The notes: generated by a model from the sequence alone, not told the origin. A DNA stretch of 64,000 bases from Actinobacillus sp. GY-402 (GCF_014843355.1 NZ_CP062137.1:806001-870000); one strand, 5' to 3'. Positions 1 through 10,249 are shown, numbered from the stretch's first letter. Numbers and translations: made by a program.

Positions 1-1301
<1,301 letters not shown>

Positions 1302-1361
1302 CAAATCAAATAAAATGTTAAATGCTATTTAAATTTATAATGAGGTATGCTAAATTTATCT

Positions 1362-1381
1362 CGCTATTAAGGAAAATAGCG
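1362..1381 (+). promoter_or_regulatory. hairpin in dapB-DASS intergenic leader
   Basis: CGCTATT and AATAGCG pair around a six-base loop, just upstream of the dapB terminator hairpin. A TATAAT at 1336-1341 could be the -10 of a promoter for the following transporter. Such a transcript would pass through both hairpins, but I see no convincing -35. Confidence 0.35.
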
Positions 1382-1392
1382 TAAAACGACAC

Positions 1393-1420
1393 AAAGGAAT
1401 GCCGGCGGTATTCCTTTTTT
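1393..1420 (+). terminator. rho-independent terminator after dapB
   Basis: An eleven-pair stem (AAAGGAATGCC with GGTATTCCTTT, one G-T pair) around loop GGC runs directly into a T tract. Confidence 0.85.
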
Positions 1421-1448
1421 ATTTGATTAGCAAACACAGAGAATTTAT

Positions 1449-2909
1449 ATGGAAAGTTCAACTCCTATCCCAAAAATTGAGGTGAAACTCAACTTTAAAT
1501 GGCAGGGATTATTGATTGCCATTATTGTCGGTCTTGTCATTTGGGCGATTCCGACGCCTGAAGGATTAAGCTCCAGAGCCTGGGGAATGCTGGCGTTATT
1601 CGTCGCAACGATTGTTGCCATTATCGCCAAAGCCATGCCAATGGGCGCCGCTACTTTAGTGGCATTAGTCATTAGCGGATTAACCGGATTAACGCCGATT
1701 TCAGCCAAGCAGGGCGATGTCGGCATGTTATCCGGTTTTTCTAACGGCACCATTTGGTTAATCGGTATTGCCATGTTTTTATCCCGTGCGGTGATTAAAA
1801 CCGGATTGGGTAAACGTATTGCATTATATTTCGTTGCTCGTTTCGGTAAAAAAATGATGGGAGTCGCTTACGGTATGGCGCTTGCCGATGTGGTTATCGG
1901 CCCTGGTATTCCGTCCGCTTCCGCACGCGGCGGCGGTATTATGTATCCGATTATGCAATCTATCGCCGATGCTTACGACTCCAAACCCGGCCCGACGGCA
2001 AGACGGGCGGGCGCATTTTTAGCCATTGCCGTTTCGCAAATCGATACCATTGTCTGTACCATGTTTTTAACCGCGATGGCGGGAAATCCGCTGATTGCGG
2101 AGCTGGCTCAATCGCAAGGCGTGACTATTTCATGGATGACATGGTTTTTGGGCGCTATTGTTCCGGGCATTGTCTGCTTGATTGCGTTGCCTTATTTTGT
2201 GTATCTCATTTACCCGCCGGAATTAAAAGATACGCCGAAAATGGCGGAAATGGCGCGTGAAGAGTTGAAAAATATGGGGCCGATGAGCCAAGCGGAATGG
2301 ATTCTCGCGTTAGACTTTATTTTGTTGCTGTTTCTTTGGACGGTCGGAGATCTGGCTTTCCATATTTCGGCGACGGTTTCCGCTTTCATCGGTTTAGTGA
2401 TTTTACTGTTAACCAACATTATGAGCTGGAAAAATATCGTATCGGAAACCACGGCGTGGGATACCATGTTCTGGTTTGCCGTATTGGTGATGATGGCGAA
2501 TGCGCTCAATAAATATGGCGCGATTGCGTGGATTTCGAACCATATTTCTTCATCCGTCGGCTCGTTGGATTGGCCTATCGCTTTTTCCGTTTTAGTGCTG
2601 GTGTATTTTTACACCCGTTATTTCTTCGCTTCTGCGATGGCGCATATTTCCGCAATGTACCTGGCATTTGTAGCCGCCGCTATTGCGGTAGGCACGCCGC
2701 CGATGATCGCCGCCATCGGATTAGGTTACACATCAACCTTATCCATGAGCTTGACGCAATACGCAGGCGGCCCGGGACCGGCGTTATTCGGCTCCGGCTA
2801 TAACACGACGGGCCAATGGTGGGGTGTGAGTTTTGTGGTTTCGCTGCTATCTTTGGCCATTTGGTTTGGCGTAGGCGGCGCTTGGATGAAGGTGCTCGGC
2901 TGGTGGTAA
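1449..2909 (+). CDS. DASS-family (SLC13) dicarboxylate/anion transporter
   Basis: This is a 486-residue inner-membrane transporter with about twelve hydrophobic segments and a short polar N-terminus. It belongs to the divalent anion:sodium symporter family, which moves C4-dicarboxylates, 2-oxoglutarate, citrate or tartrate. The family-typical SNGTIWLIG segment is near residues 97-105, and the second repeat ends in a Gly-rich stretch (YAGGPGPALFGSGY, near residues 437-450). The substrate is uncertain. In a succinate-forming Pasteurellaceae, C4-dicarboxylate or citrate exchange would be plausible, but that is inference. It has only a weak ribosome site (AGAGAA) and sits behind the dapB terminator, so its promoter is probably inside 1302-1390. 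It converges on yfaE with two bases between the stops. Confidence 0.85.
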   Translation: MESSTPIPKIEVKLNFKWQGLLIAIIVGLVIWAIPTPEGLSSRAWGMLALFVATIVAIIAKAMPMGAATLVALVISGLTGLTPISAKQGDVGMLSGFSNGTIWLIGIAMFLSRAVIKTGLGKRIALYFVARFGKKMMGVAYGMALADVVIGPGIPSASARGGGIMYPIMQSIADAYDSKPGPTARRAGAFLAIAVSQIDTIVCTMFLTAMAGNPLIAELAQSQGVTISWMTWFLGAIVPGIVCLIALPYFVYLIYPPELKDTPKMAEMAREELKNMGPMSQAEWILALDFILLLFLWTVGDLAFHISATVSAFIGLVILLLTNIMSWKNIVSETTAWDTMFWFAVLVMMANALNKYGAIAWISNHISSSVGSLDWPIAFSVLVLVYFYTRYFFASAMAHISAMYLAFVAAAIAVGTPPMIAAIGLGYTSTLSMSLTQYAGGPGPALFGSGYNTTGQWWGVSFVVSLLSLAIWFGVGGAWMKVLGWW

Positions 2910-2911
2910 AA

Positions 2912-3169
2912 CTATAATTCCAATTCCACATCGGATTCCAACTGACAGCAACAGAGCAAAATCTCATCCGAATTCAAAAAGGCGAGGGGCGTTTCTTTAT
3001 AAGATACCTTGCCTTTTTTGATTTTGGTGCGACAGGAACCGCAATAACCCGAGCGGCACTGATATTCATGCCGCACATTGTTCGCTTCCAGGGTTTCCAG
3101 CAGAGAAGTGCGATTGGAATGCGAAAGGGTGAGATTTGTTTGCGTCAGATGAACGCTGTAGATTTTCAT
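2912..3169 (-). CDS. yfaE: 2Fe-2S ferredoxin-like protein YfaE (NrdB diferric-tyrosyl cofactor maintenance)
   Basis: This is an 85-residue plant-type 2Fe-2S ferredoxin. In E. coli YfaE delivers electrons to rebuild the diferric-tyrosyl radical of NrdB. Cluster cysteines are Cys38, Cys43 and Cys46 (C-x4-C-x2-C), with the fourth among Cys73-75. The run of three cysteines near the C-terminus is also found in E. coli YfaE. It lies downstream of nrdB on the same strand, as in E. coli, but an inverted USS hairpin separates them, so expression may be reduced or partly independent. Confidence 0.93.
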   Translation of the reverse strand: MKIYSVHLTQTNLTLSHSNRTSLLETLEANNVRHEYQCRSGYCGSCRTKIKKGKVSYKETPLAFLNSDEILLCCCQLESDVELEL

Positions 3170-3184
3170 ATGTTCTAAAACGAT

Positions 3185-3228
3185 AAAGTGCGGTCAAAAA
3201 AACGTTTAATTTTTTCACCGCACTTTTT
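3185..3228 (-). terminator. inverted USS pair between nrdB and yfaE
   Basis: AAAGTGCGGT (3185-3194) and its complement (3217-3226) face each other around an A/T-rich loop, with a T tract on the minus strand. It can terminate nrdB transcripts. It lies three bases after the nrdB stop. Confidence 0.65.
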
Positions 3229-3231
3229 AAA

Positions 3232-4362
3232 TTACAGATCGAAATCGCCGAAATCCTCGGTATCCACTTTTGAATCGATTTGTCCGACAAGATAAGAACT
3301 GACTTCCACTTCCTGCGGCGCCACCTGAACGTTGTCGGACACCAGCCAGGCGTTAATCCACGGAATCGGGTTGGAACGCGCTTCAAACGGCAACGGCAGC
3401 CCTACCGCCTGCATACGAATGTTGGTGATGTATTCTACGTACTGCACCAAAATGTCCTTATTTAACCCGATCATCGAGCCGTCTTTGAACAAATAATCCG
3501 CCCAGGCTTTTTCCTGTTCCGCCGCCGCAACGAACAAATCGTAGGCTTCCTGTTTGCATTCTTCCGCAATTTCCGCCATTTCCGGATCGTCCTGACCGGC
3601 CGCCATAATGTTCAAAATATGTTGGGTGCCGGTTAAATGTAAGGCTTCGTCGCGGGCGATAAATTTAATGATTTTCGCATTGCCTTCCATTAACTGGCGT
3701 TCGGCAAAGGCGAAAGAGCAGGCGAATGACACATAGAAGCGAATGGCTTCTAATGCGTTGACGCTCATTAAGCACAGGTATAACCGTTTTTTCAGATGGC
3801 GCAGAGTGACAACGCATTCTTTGCCGTCCACCTGATAAACGCCTTCGCCGTATAAACCGTAAAGCTGGCTGTCGCGGATTAAATCGTCGTAATAAGCGGA
3901 AATGTCTTTCGCCCGTTTGATGATTTCTTTGTTGGTGACAATATCGTCAAAAACGATACTCGGATCATTCACAATGTTGCGGATAATGTGCGTGTAGGAA
4001 CGGCTGTGAATGGTTTCGCTGAACGTCCAGGTTTCGATCCAGGTTTCCAGTTCGGGAATGGACACCAACGGCAGCAACGCCACGTTCGGACTGCGTCCTT
4101 GAATGGAATCCAATAAGGTTTGATATTTTAAGTTACTGATAAAAATATGTTTTTCATGTTCCGGCAAGGCGGCGTAGTCGATGCGATCCTGCGACACGTC
4201 CACTTCTTCCGGGCGCCAAAAGAAGGACAGTTGTTTTTCAATCAGTTTTTCGAAGGTTTCGTATTTTTGTTGATCGTAGCGGGCGACGTTAACGTTTTGC
4301 CCGAAAAACATAGGTTCAAGAAGTTGATCGTTTTTATTTTGGGAGAAAGTTGTATATGCCAT
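3232..4362 (-). CDS. nrdB: class Ia ribonucleotide reductase beta subunit NrdB
   Basis: NrdB carries the diferric-tyrosyl radical cofactor that starts catalysis in NrdA to make deoxyribonucleotides. The length of 376 equals E. coli. Iron ligands Asp85, Glu116 and His119 and the radical Tyr123 (E. coli Asp84, Glu115, His118, Tyr122 without Met) are in place, and the C-terminal acidic tail that docks into NrdA is present. yfaE follows. Unusually, nrdA is not the direct upstream neighbour: trpBA lies between, with a terminator after trpA. nrdB therefore probably has its own promoter in 4363-4447, where I see neither a clear -35/-10 pair nor an NrdR box. Confidence 0.98.
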   Translation of the reverse strand: MAYTTFSQNKNDQLLEPMFFGQNVNVARYDQQKYETFEKLIEKQLSFFWRPEEVDVSQDRIDYAALPEHEKHIFISNLKYQTLLDSIQGRSPNVALLPLVSIPELETWIETWTFSETIHSRSYTHIIRNIVNDPSIVFDDIVTNKEIIKRAKDISAYYDDLIRDSQLYGLYGEGVYQVDGKECVVTLRHLKKRLYLCLMSVNALEAIRFYVSFACSFAFAERQLMEGNAKIIKFIARDEALHLTGTQHILNIMAAGQDDPEMAEIAEECKQEAYDLFVAAAEQEKAWADYLFKDGSMIGLNKDILVQYVEYITNIRMQAVGLPLPFEARSNPIPWINAWLVSDNVQVAPQEVEVSSYLVGQIDSKVDTEDFGDFDL

Positions 4363-4441
4363 TGATTGCTACCTTAAATGCAAAAAAATTGTCCGAGTAT
4401 TTTACTTGAGTTTTAGGCAAATAGGAAGGCGAAGAACAGAT

Positions 4442-4470
4442 CAAAAAGGCGAACGGACAATCCGTTCGCC
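4442..4470 (-). terminator. rho-independent terminator after trpA
   Basis: A perfect ten-pair stem (GGCGAACGGA with TCCGTTCGCC) around a three-base loop is followed on the minus strand by TTTTTGA. It ends the trpBA transcript before nrdB. Confidence 0.9.
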
Positions 4471-4507
4471 AAAAAACTATCGAAAATTTGACCGCACTTT
4501 TATGCCG

Positions 4508-5317
4508 TCAGGAACGGGTTGCCGCTTTCATATCGCGCACAAATTGTGCCAGTTGCCGCAAACAGGCTTGATGATCATCCAGATTTCTTTCAATAATTTT
4601 CACCGTCGCGGAACCGGAAATCGCACCGGCGGCGCCCAATTTCAAGGCGTCTTTAACCTGTTCCGGTTTGGCGATACCGAATCCTTGCAGAATCGGCGCG
4701 GCGTGATGAGCTTTTAACTGTTCTACCAAGCTGTCCAGATTTGCGGCGTGAGATTGATTTTCCGCACTGGTTACGCCCGCACGGGAAACCAGATAGGTGT
4801 AGCCTTCACTGTGCGCAGCCACGCCGGCGACGGTTTTTTCATCGGCATTCGGCGGACAGATGAAAACCGGTTGAATTCCGTGTTTTTTGGCCGCGACAAC
4901 ATAATCTTCGCAGGCAAGCAACGGAATATCCGCCACCAAGACGGCATCTACCCCGACTTGCGAGCAAAGTTGATAGAATTTATCCAAAGTTTGCGCATAA
5001 ATTAAGTTGGCGCAAAGCAATAAACTGATAGGCATTTCCGGATATTTTTCCCGCACTTTGGCCAGTAATTGAAAACTTTGCGCCGTGCTGCAACCGGCTT
5101 GTAATGCGCGATTGTTGGCGGCTTGAATAACCGGGCCGTCCAACAGCGGATCGGAAAACGGAAAACCCAGTTCAAGGGCGTCGGCGCCGTTATCCGCCAA
5201 GGTGCAGATGATGTCGAAAGAGCGGTCGAAATCGGGGTCGCAAAGGGTGACGAAAGGAACAAAACCGCCTTCATTTTTAGCTTCTAACCGAGCAAATAAA
5301 GTATCGAAACGGGACAT
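4508..5317 (-). CDS. trpA: tryptophan synthase alpha subunit
   Basis: TrpA cleaves indole-3-glycerol phosphate to indole and glyceraldehyde-3-phosphate, and indole is channelled to TrpB. It is 269 residues long (E. coli 268). Catalytic Glu49 (in LELGFPF) and Asp60 (in DPLLDG) are present. Its start codon overlaps the trpB stop by one base (TAATG), which implies translational coupling and equal stoichiometry. It is followed by a strong terminator. The rest of the trp pathway is not in this window; in Haemophilus trpEDC and trpBA are also separate. Confidence 0.97.
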   Translation of the reverse strand: MSRFDTLFARLEAKNEGGFVPFVTLCDPDFDRSFDIICTLADNGADALELGFPFSDPLLDGPVIQAANNRALQAGCSTAQSFQLLAKVREKYPEMPISLLLCANLIYAQTLDKFYQLCSQVGVDAVLVADIPLLACEDYVVAAKKHGIQPVFICPPNADEKTVAGVAAHSEGYTYLVSRAGVTSAENQSHAANLDSLVEQLKAHHAAPILQGFGIAKPEQVKDALKLGAAGAISGSATVKIIERNLDDHQACLRQLAQFVRDMKAATRS

Positions 5318-6513
5318 TACAGTTCTCCTTTTGCGCGTAAAATTTTGTCGACGGTAAAAATATCTTTATCGCCGCGACCGGATAAATTCACCACCAGCAA
5401 TTGTTTTTTTTCGGGATTCGCTTTAATCATTTTTAACGCCTGAGCCAGGGCATGGGCGCTTTCCAACGCCGGAATAATGCCTTCGTGTTTGGCTAATTCC
5501 TGAAATGCGGCAAGGGCTTCATCGTCGGTAATACTTGGATACTCCGCCCGTCCGATGGCATTCAGATAAGCGTGTTGAGGGCCGACGGACGGGAAGTCCA
5601 ATCCGGCGGAAATGCTGTAGGATTCTTCAATTTGCCCGTCGTCGGTTTGCATAATCGGGGATTTCATACCGAAATAAATTCCGGTTTTACCGTGTCCCAA
5701 CGGCGCGCCGTGTTCACCGGTTTCAATGCCTTTGCCCGCCGGTTCTACGCCGATTAGCCGTACGTTCGGCTCATCGATAAAATCCGTAAACATACCGATG
5801 GCGTTTGAACCGCCGCCCACCGCGGCAATTACCGCATCGGGCAAACGACCTTCGCTTTCCAGAATCTGGCGTTTGGTTTCTTCGCCAATCATTTTTTGAA
5901 ATTCGCGCACAATGGTCGGGAAAGGGTGCGGACCTGCCGCCGTTCCCAGTAAATAGTGGGTGTTTTCGTAATTGGCGGACCAGTCGCGCATGGCTTCGCA
6001 GCATGCGTCTTTCAATGAACAGGAACCTTTTTCCACCGGTACGACTTCCGCACCCATCAAACGCATACGAAAGACGTTCGGCGATTGGCGTTCCACATCT
6101 TTTGCGCCCATATACACGCGGCAAGGAATATCCAGCATCGCGCAGGCCAGTGCGGTTGCGACACCGTGCTGACCGGCGCCGGTTTCTGCGATAATGCGCG
6201 TTTTTCCCATACGTTTGGCCAGTAAAATTTGGCCCAGAACCTGATTAGTTTTATGCGCGCCGCCATGCAGTAAATCTTCCCGTTTCAGATAAAGTTTGGT
6301 TTTTGTGCCTTTGGTGAGATTGCGGCAAAGCGTTAATGCCGTTGGGCGCCCTGCATAGTTTTTGAGCAGGTTTTGAAATTCCTGTTGAAAATCCGGATCG
6401 TCTTTGGCCTCTACAAAGGCTTTTTCCAGCTGTTGCAGTACGGGAACCAGAATTTCGGGTACATACATTCCGCCGAATTCGCCGAAATAGGGATTTAAAA
6501 TCGTGTCTGACAT
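5317..6513 (-). CDS. trpB: tryptophan synthase beta subunit
   Basis: TrpB is the PLP enzyme joining indole and serine to tryptophan. From the ATG at 6513 it has 398 residues, as in other bacteria. The PLP lysine is Lys88 in GGAHKTN, and the phosphate-binding GGGSNA loop follows. The ATG at 6513 is chosen over a TTG two codons upstream because AAGGA lies six bases before it. A TrpR-type operator overlaps the promoter at 6546-6574. The trpBA pair sits between nrdA and nrdB, and each flank has its own terminator. Confidence 0.97.
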   Translation of the reverse strand: MSDTILNPYFGEFGGMYVPEILVPVLQQLEKAFVEAKDDPDFQQEFQNLLKNYAGRPTALTLCRNLTKGTKTKLYLKREDLLHGGAHKTNQVLGQILLAKRMGKTRIIAETGAGQHGVATALACAMLDIPCRVYMGAKDVERQSPNVFRMRLMGAEVVPVEKGSCSLKDACCEAMRDWSANYENTHYLLGTAAGPHPFPTIVREFQKMIGEETKRQILESEGRLPDAVIAAVGGGSNAIGMFTDFIDEPNVRLIGVEPAGKGIETGEHGAPLGHGKTGIYFGMKSPIMQTDDGQIEESYSISAGLDFPSVGPQHAYLNAIGRAEYPSITDDEALAAFQELAKHEGIIPALESAHALAQALKMIKANPEKKQLLVVNLSGRGDKDIFTVDKILRAKGEL

Positions 6514-6545
6514 AATCAATCCTTTCGTAAATTATTTATGTTGCT

Positions 6546-6574
6546 ATACTAGTTAACTAGTACAAAAAAGTAAA
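6546..6574 (-). promoter_or_regulatory. trpB promoter with TrpR operator
   Basis: TACTAGTTAACTAGTA at 6547-6562 is a perfect 16-base palindrome and matches the core of the E. coli trp operator. On the minus strand a -35 TTTACT (6569-6574) and a -10 TAGTAT (6546-6551) are 17 bases apart, so the operator covers the spacer and the -10. Repression by tryptophan-bound TrpR is strongly suggested. Confidence 0.9.
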
Positions 6575-6603
6575 GGGGTTTTTTGAGGAAATTTGTATGA
6601 AAT

Positions 6604-6648
6604 AAAAGTGCGGTCAAAATTCATGAAGTTTTTTGACCGCACTTAAAA
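6604..6648 (-). terminator. inverted USS pair terminator after nrdA
   Basis: AAAAGTGCGGTCAAAA (6604-6619) pairs with the complementary USS (6631-6644). It lies between the nrdA stop and the trpB promoter, so it insulates trpBA from nrdA transcription. Confidence 0.7.
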
Positions 6649-6664
6649 GCGAAATTAAACGAAA

Positions 6665-8935
6665 TCAGATTTTACAAGCGCCGCCGGCACAACCGTCATC
6701 CATATCTTCCTGCGCGTCTTCCGCGCCGTCGCGGGTGTTTTGGTAATACAGGGTTTTCAAACCGTATTTGTAGGCGGTGAGTAAATCTTTCAGTAAGATT
6801 TTCATCGGCACTTTGCCGTCATCAAATCGTTGCGGATCATAATTGGTATTGGCGGAAATCGCTTGGTCGACGAATTTCTGCATGATTCCCACCAAATGCA
6901 AATAACCGTCCATGTTCGGCATGTCCCACAATAATTCGTAGTTTTCGCCGAGCGTTTCGTAATCCGGCACCACTTGTTTTAAAATGCCGTCTTTTGAGGC
7001 CTTGACGCTGATGTGTCCGCGCGGCGGCTCGATGCCGTTGGTGGCATTGGAAATTTGCGAAGAGGTTTCCGACGGCATTAACGCCGTTAGAGTTGAGTTG
7101 CGTAAACCGTATTTTTGAATATCCGCACGCAGGCTTTCCCAGTCGTAATGCAACGGTTCGTTGGTTAAACCGTCCACATCTTTTTTGTAAGTATCGATCG
7201 GCAGAATGCCTTGCGCATAACGAGTTTCGTGGAACAATTCGCATTTGCCTTGTTCTTTGGCTAGGTTCATGGATGCTTTCAGTAGATAATATTGAATCGC
7301 TTCAAAGGTGCGATGGGTTAACGCATTCGCGCTGCCGTTGGAATAACGCACGTTATTTTTCGCCAAATAATAAGCGTAGTTAATTACCCCGATACCCAGA
7401 GAACGACGGCCTAAAGAACTGCGGCGAGCGGCGGCGACAGGGTAGTCTTGATAATCCAATAACGCGTCTAAAGCGCGAACGGCTAAATCGGCAAGGTTAT
7501 CCAATTCGTCCAGATTTTCCAGTTTGCCTAAGTTAAAGGCGGAAAGCGTACATAACGCGATTTCTCCTTGTTCGTCGTTAATATTTTGTAACGGTTTTGT
7601 CGGCAATGCGATTTCCAGGCATAAATTGGACTGGCGTACCGGTGCAACTGTCGGATCAAACGGCGAATGGGTGTTGGTGTGATCTACGTTGTGGATGTAA
7701 ATACGGCCGGTTGAAGCGCGTTCCTGCATCAATAAAGAAAACAGCTCAATGGCTTTTACACTGCGTTTGCGAATCGCAGGATCCTGTTCGTATTGAACGT
7801 AAAGCCGTTCGAATTTTTCTTGATCGGCAAAAAAGGCTTCGTAAAGTCCCGGAACGTCGGAAGGGCTGAACAGCGTAATGTCACCGCCTTTAATCAGGCG
7901 TTGGTACATTAGTTTGTTAAGTTGAACGCCGTAATCCATGTGACGAACACGGTTGTCTTCCACACCGCGGTTATTTTTCAGGACTAGTAAACTTTCCACT
8001 TCCAAATGCCAAATCGGGTAGTAAACCGTCGCCGCACCACCGCGAACGCCGCCCTGAGAACAGGATTTTACGGCGGTTTGGAAATATTTGTAGAATGGAA
8101 TACAGCCTGTATGGAAGGCTTCGCCGTTACGAATCGGGCTGCCCAGCGCGCGGATTTGCCCCGCGTTAATGCCGATGCCGGCCCGTTGAGAAACGTATTT
8201 TACGATAGCGGATGCGGTGGCATTGATGGAATCCAAACTGTCGCCGCATTCGATTAATACGCACGAACTGAACTGGCGTGTCGGCGTACGCACACCCGCC
8301 ATAATCGGCGTCGGTAATGAAATTTTAAATGTGGATGTGGCGTCATAAAAGCGACGCACATAATCCAAACGAGTTGCTTTCGGATATTGGGAAAACAGGC
8401 TTGCCGCCACAAGTATGTACAAAAATTGTGCGGATTCATAAATTTCGCCGGTCACACGGTTTTGTACCAGATATTTTCCTTCCAGTTGTTTCGTGGCGGC
8501 ATAAGAGAAATTCATATCGCGCCAGTGATCCAGGAAATCATTCATTTGATCCCATTCTTCGCGGCTGTAATCGGTGAGTAACGCTTGATCGTATTTGCCC
8601 ATTTCCACCAGTTTTTTTACGTGATCGTACAAATGCGGCGGTTCAAACTGACCGAATGCTTTTTTACGCAAATGAAAAACGGAAAGGCGCGCGGCTAAAT
8701 ATTGATAATCCGGCGCGTCTTTGCTGATTAAATCGGCGGCGGATTTAATGATGGTTTCATGAATGTCGGCGGTACGGATACCCTCATAAAATTGGATGTG
8801 CGAACGTAATTCCACTTGAGAAACCGACACGTTATGCAAACCTTCGGCAGCCCAAGTAATAACGCGATGAAGTTTATCCAAATTTAAAGGTTCTTGTTTA
8901 CCGTTACGCTTGGTGACCATCAATGTTTTATTCAT
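6665..8935 (-). CDS. nrdA: class Ia ribonucleotide reductase alpha subunit NrdA
   Basis: NrdA is the catalytic subunit that reduces ribonucleoside diphosphates and is allosterically controlled. It is 756 residues long (E. coli 761). An N-terminal ATP-cone (about residues 5-95) serves the activity site. The redox pair at the C-terminus is Cys749 and Cys754 (CAGGAC), which receives electrons from thioredoxin or glutaredoxin. The promoter carries two NrdR boxes, and nrdR itself is at 61237-61695. The partner nrdB is 2.3 kb downstream, separated by trpBA. Confidence 0.98.
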   Translation of the reverse strand: MNKTLMVTKRNGKQEPLNLDKLHRVITWAAEGLHNVSVSQVELRSHIQFYEGIRTADIHETIIKSAADLISKDAPDYQYLAARLSVFHLRKKAFGQFEPPHLYDHVKKLVEMGKYDQALLTDYSREEWDQMNDFLDHWRDMNFSYAATKQLEGKYLVQNRVTGEIYESAQFLYILVAASLFSQYPKATRLDYVRRFYDATSTFKISLPTPIMAGVRTPTRQFSSCVLIECGDSLDSINATASAIVKYVSQRAGIGINAGQIRALGSPIRNGEAFHTGCIPFYKYFQTAVKSCSQGGVRGGAATVYYPIWHLEVESLLVLKNNRGVEDNRVRHMDYGVQLNKLMYQRLIKGGDITLFSPSDVPGLYEAFFADQEKFERLYVQYEQDPAIRKRSVKAIELFSLLMQERASTGRIYIHNVDHTNTHSPFDPTVAPVRQSNLCLEIALPTKPLQNINDEQGEIALCTLSAFNLGKLENLDELDNLADLAVRALDALLDYQDYPVAAARRSSLGRRSLGIGVINYAYYLAKNNVRYSNGSANALTHRTFEAIQYYLLKASMNLAKEQGKCELFHETRYAQGILPIDTYKKDVDGLTNEPLHYDWESLRADIQKYGLRNSTLTALMPSETSSQISNATNGIEPPRGHISVKASKDGILKQVVPDYETLGENYELLWDMPNMDGYLHLVGIMQKFVDQAISANTNYDPQRFDDGKVPMKILLKDLLTAYKYGLKTLYYQNTRDGAEDAQEDMDDGCAGGACKI

Positions 8936-8954
8936 AAAAATTACCTGCTAAACA

Positions 8955-8995
8955 CAATATATAGATTAATTTTGAAATTGCGCTACAAGATAGTG
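8955..8995 (-). promoter_or_regulatory. nrdA promoter with two NrdR boxes
   Basis: Box 1 (8955-8964, CAATATATAG) fits the NrdR core consensus perfectly. Box 2 (8986-8995, CAAGATAGTG) fits at eight of ten positions. Their starts are 31 bases apart, three helical turns, as at known NrdR promoters. On the minus strand a -35-like TTGTAG (8983-8988) and a -10-like TCTATA (8960-8965) are 17 bases apart, so each box covers one promoter element. The rest of the 318-base nrdA-cra gap holds one USS (9109-9117) and the cra control sites; I see nothing else in it. Confidence 0.85.
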
Positions 8996-9152
8996 GGTTA
9001 GGCGATAAATTTCAAGCGGTAAATTTTCGTATGAAATATTGACAGAAAATAACTTGTTATCAGTAAAGGAAAAATATTTTTTATTCATTATCTTTTTATA
9101 AAACGCAAAAGTGCGGTCAAAAAATGACATGTTTTTTGGTGCGAACCAAATT

Positions 9153-9174
9153 TTTTTGCGATCAAGATCAAAGT
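9153..9174 (+). promoter_or_regulatory. CRP-S-like site upstream of cra
   Basis: TTTTGCGATCAAGATCAAAG (9154-9173) matches the left half and centre of the Haemophilus CRP-S (Sxy-dependent) consensus, with TGCGA rather than TGTGA. The right half-site TCAAA is imperfect. Its centre is about 60 bases before the predicted cra transcription start, the class I position. Confidence 0.45.
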
Positions 9175-9183
9175 TTTAATACT

Positions 9184-9217
9184 CGATTCAGCATTTTAAA
9201 AAAGGGGGTGTTATACT
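9184..9217 (+). promoter_or_regulatory. cra promoter with putative Cra operator
   Basis: CGATTCAGC at 9184-9192 is the complement of GCTGAATCG, the Cra (FruR) half-site. It lies where the -35 would be for a -10 TATACT at 9212-9217. This position suggests autoregulation. The second half-site is poor. Confidence 0.45.
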
Positions 9218-9253
9218 CGAACGGGTTTTGGGTCTAATATTTAAGGATTGAAT

Positions 9254-10249
9254 ATGAAGTTAGATGAATTAGCGAAATTGGCGGGCGTTTCCCGCACAAC
9301 CGCCAGTTATGTGGTGAACGGAAAAGCGAAACAATATCGGGTAAGCGAAAAAACCATTGAACGTGTGCAGGCGTTAGTTAAAAAATATGACTTTAAACCT
9401 AATCCGATGGCGGCGGGATTGCGTGCCGGACGGACAAATACGATCGGTTTGATTATTCCTGATTTTGAAAATATCAGCTACGCAAAAATTGCTAATTGTC
9501 TGGAAACGCGTTATCGCGAACAAGGGTATCAACTTCTTATGACTTGTTCAAATGATAAACCGGAAAACGAAATGCAATGCGCCAAGCAGCTTTTCATTCG
9601 ACAGGTCGATGCGTTAATTGTGTCTACCAGTTTGCCTTCGGATTCGGATTTTTATCAGAAAACCGACGTGCCGGTGATTGGTTTTGATCGTCAGATTAAT
9701 GCGGAAAATGTTGCTAATATTCATGCCGATGACGTACAGGACGCCAAGCGACTGGCGCTGGATTTTTTGAACCGGCAAGCCTATGGCCGCATTCTGTTTT
9801 TAGGGGCGTTACCGGAATTGTCGATGAGCCGGGAACGGGAACAAGGATTCTGCGAAGCGTTAAAAGAAAAAAATATTTCCATGAATTCGGTGGATTTCGT
9901 TTATGCGGCGGCATTTAATAAAACGGAATCCGCCGCGGCGTTTAAAGATTTTTTAGCCCAACACGACTTGCCGGATGCTATTTTCACTACATCGCTCACT
10001 CTGTTGCAAGGAGTTCTTGCTTCATTTGTTAATTCGCATCGTGCCATTCCTGAGCAATTGGTGATTGCGACTTTTGGTGAAAGTGAAATTTTAGGATTAT
10101 TACGTAATCCGGTGATTGCCAGTGTGCAAAATTATGAAGCTATTGTGGATTCGTTACTTGCGTTGACGTTGAAGAAATTGCAGGAAAATAAAAGAACGCT
10201 TCCTTCGACAGATTCTTTGCGACGGGCATTGCATTATTATCATTGGTAG
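9254..10249 (+). CDS. cra: catabolite repressor/activator Cra (FruR), LacI family
   Basis: Cra is a LacI-family transcription factor that senses fructose phosphates and switches central carbon flux. It has 331 residues. The N-terminal helix-turn-helix MKLDELAKLAGVSRTTASYV is nearly identical to E. coli Cra, with a hinge helix around residues 48-60 (NPMAAGLRAGRT) and a periplasmic-binding-protein-like sensor after that. The ATG at 9254 is chosen over a TTG two codons earlier because AAGGA lies six bases before it. Upstream sites resemble a CRP-S site and a Cra half-site. In E. coli Cra controls glycolysis, gluconeogenesis and fructose uptake; targets here are inferred. Confidence 0.95.
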   Translation: MKLDELAKLAGVSRTTASYVVNGKAKQYRVSEKTIERVQALVKKYDFKPNPMAAGLRAGRTNTIGLIIPDFENISYAKIANCLETRYREQGYQLLMTCSNDKPENEMQCAKQLFIRQVDALIVSTSLPSDSDFYQKTDVPVIGFDRQINAENVANIHADDVQDAKRLALDFLNRQAYGRILFLGALPELSMSREREQGFCEALKEKNISMNSVDFVYAAAFNKTESAAAFKDFLAQHDLPDAIFTTSLTLLQGVLASFVNSHRAIPEQLVIATFGESEILGLLRNPVIASVQNYEAIVDSLLALTLKKLQENKRTLPSTDSLRRALHYYHW

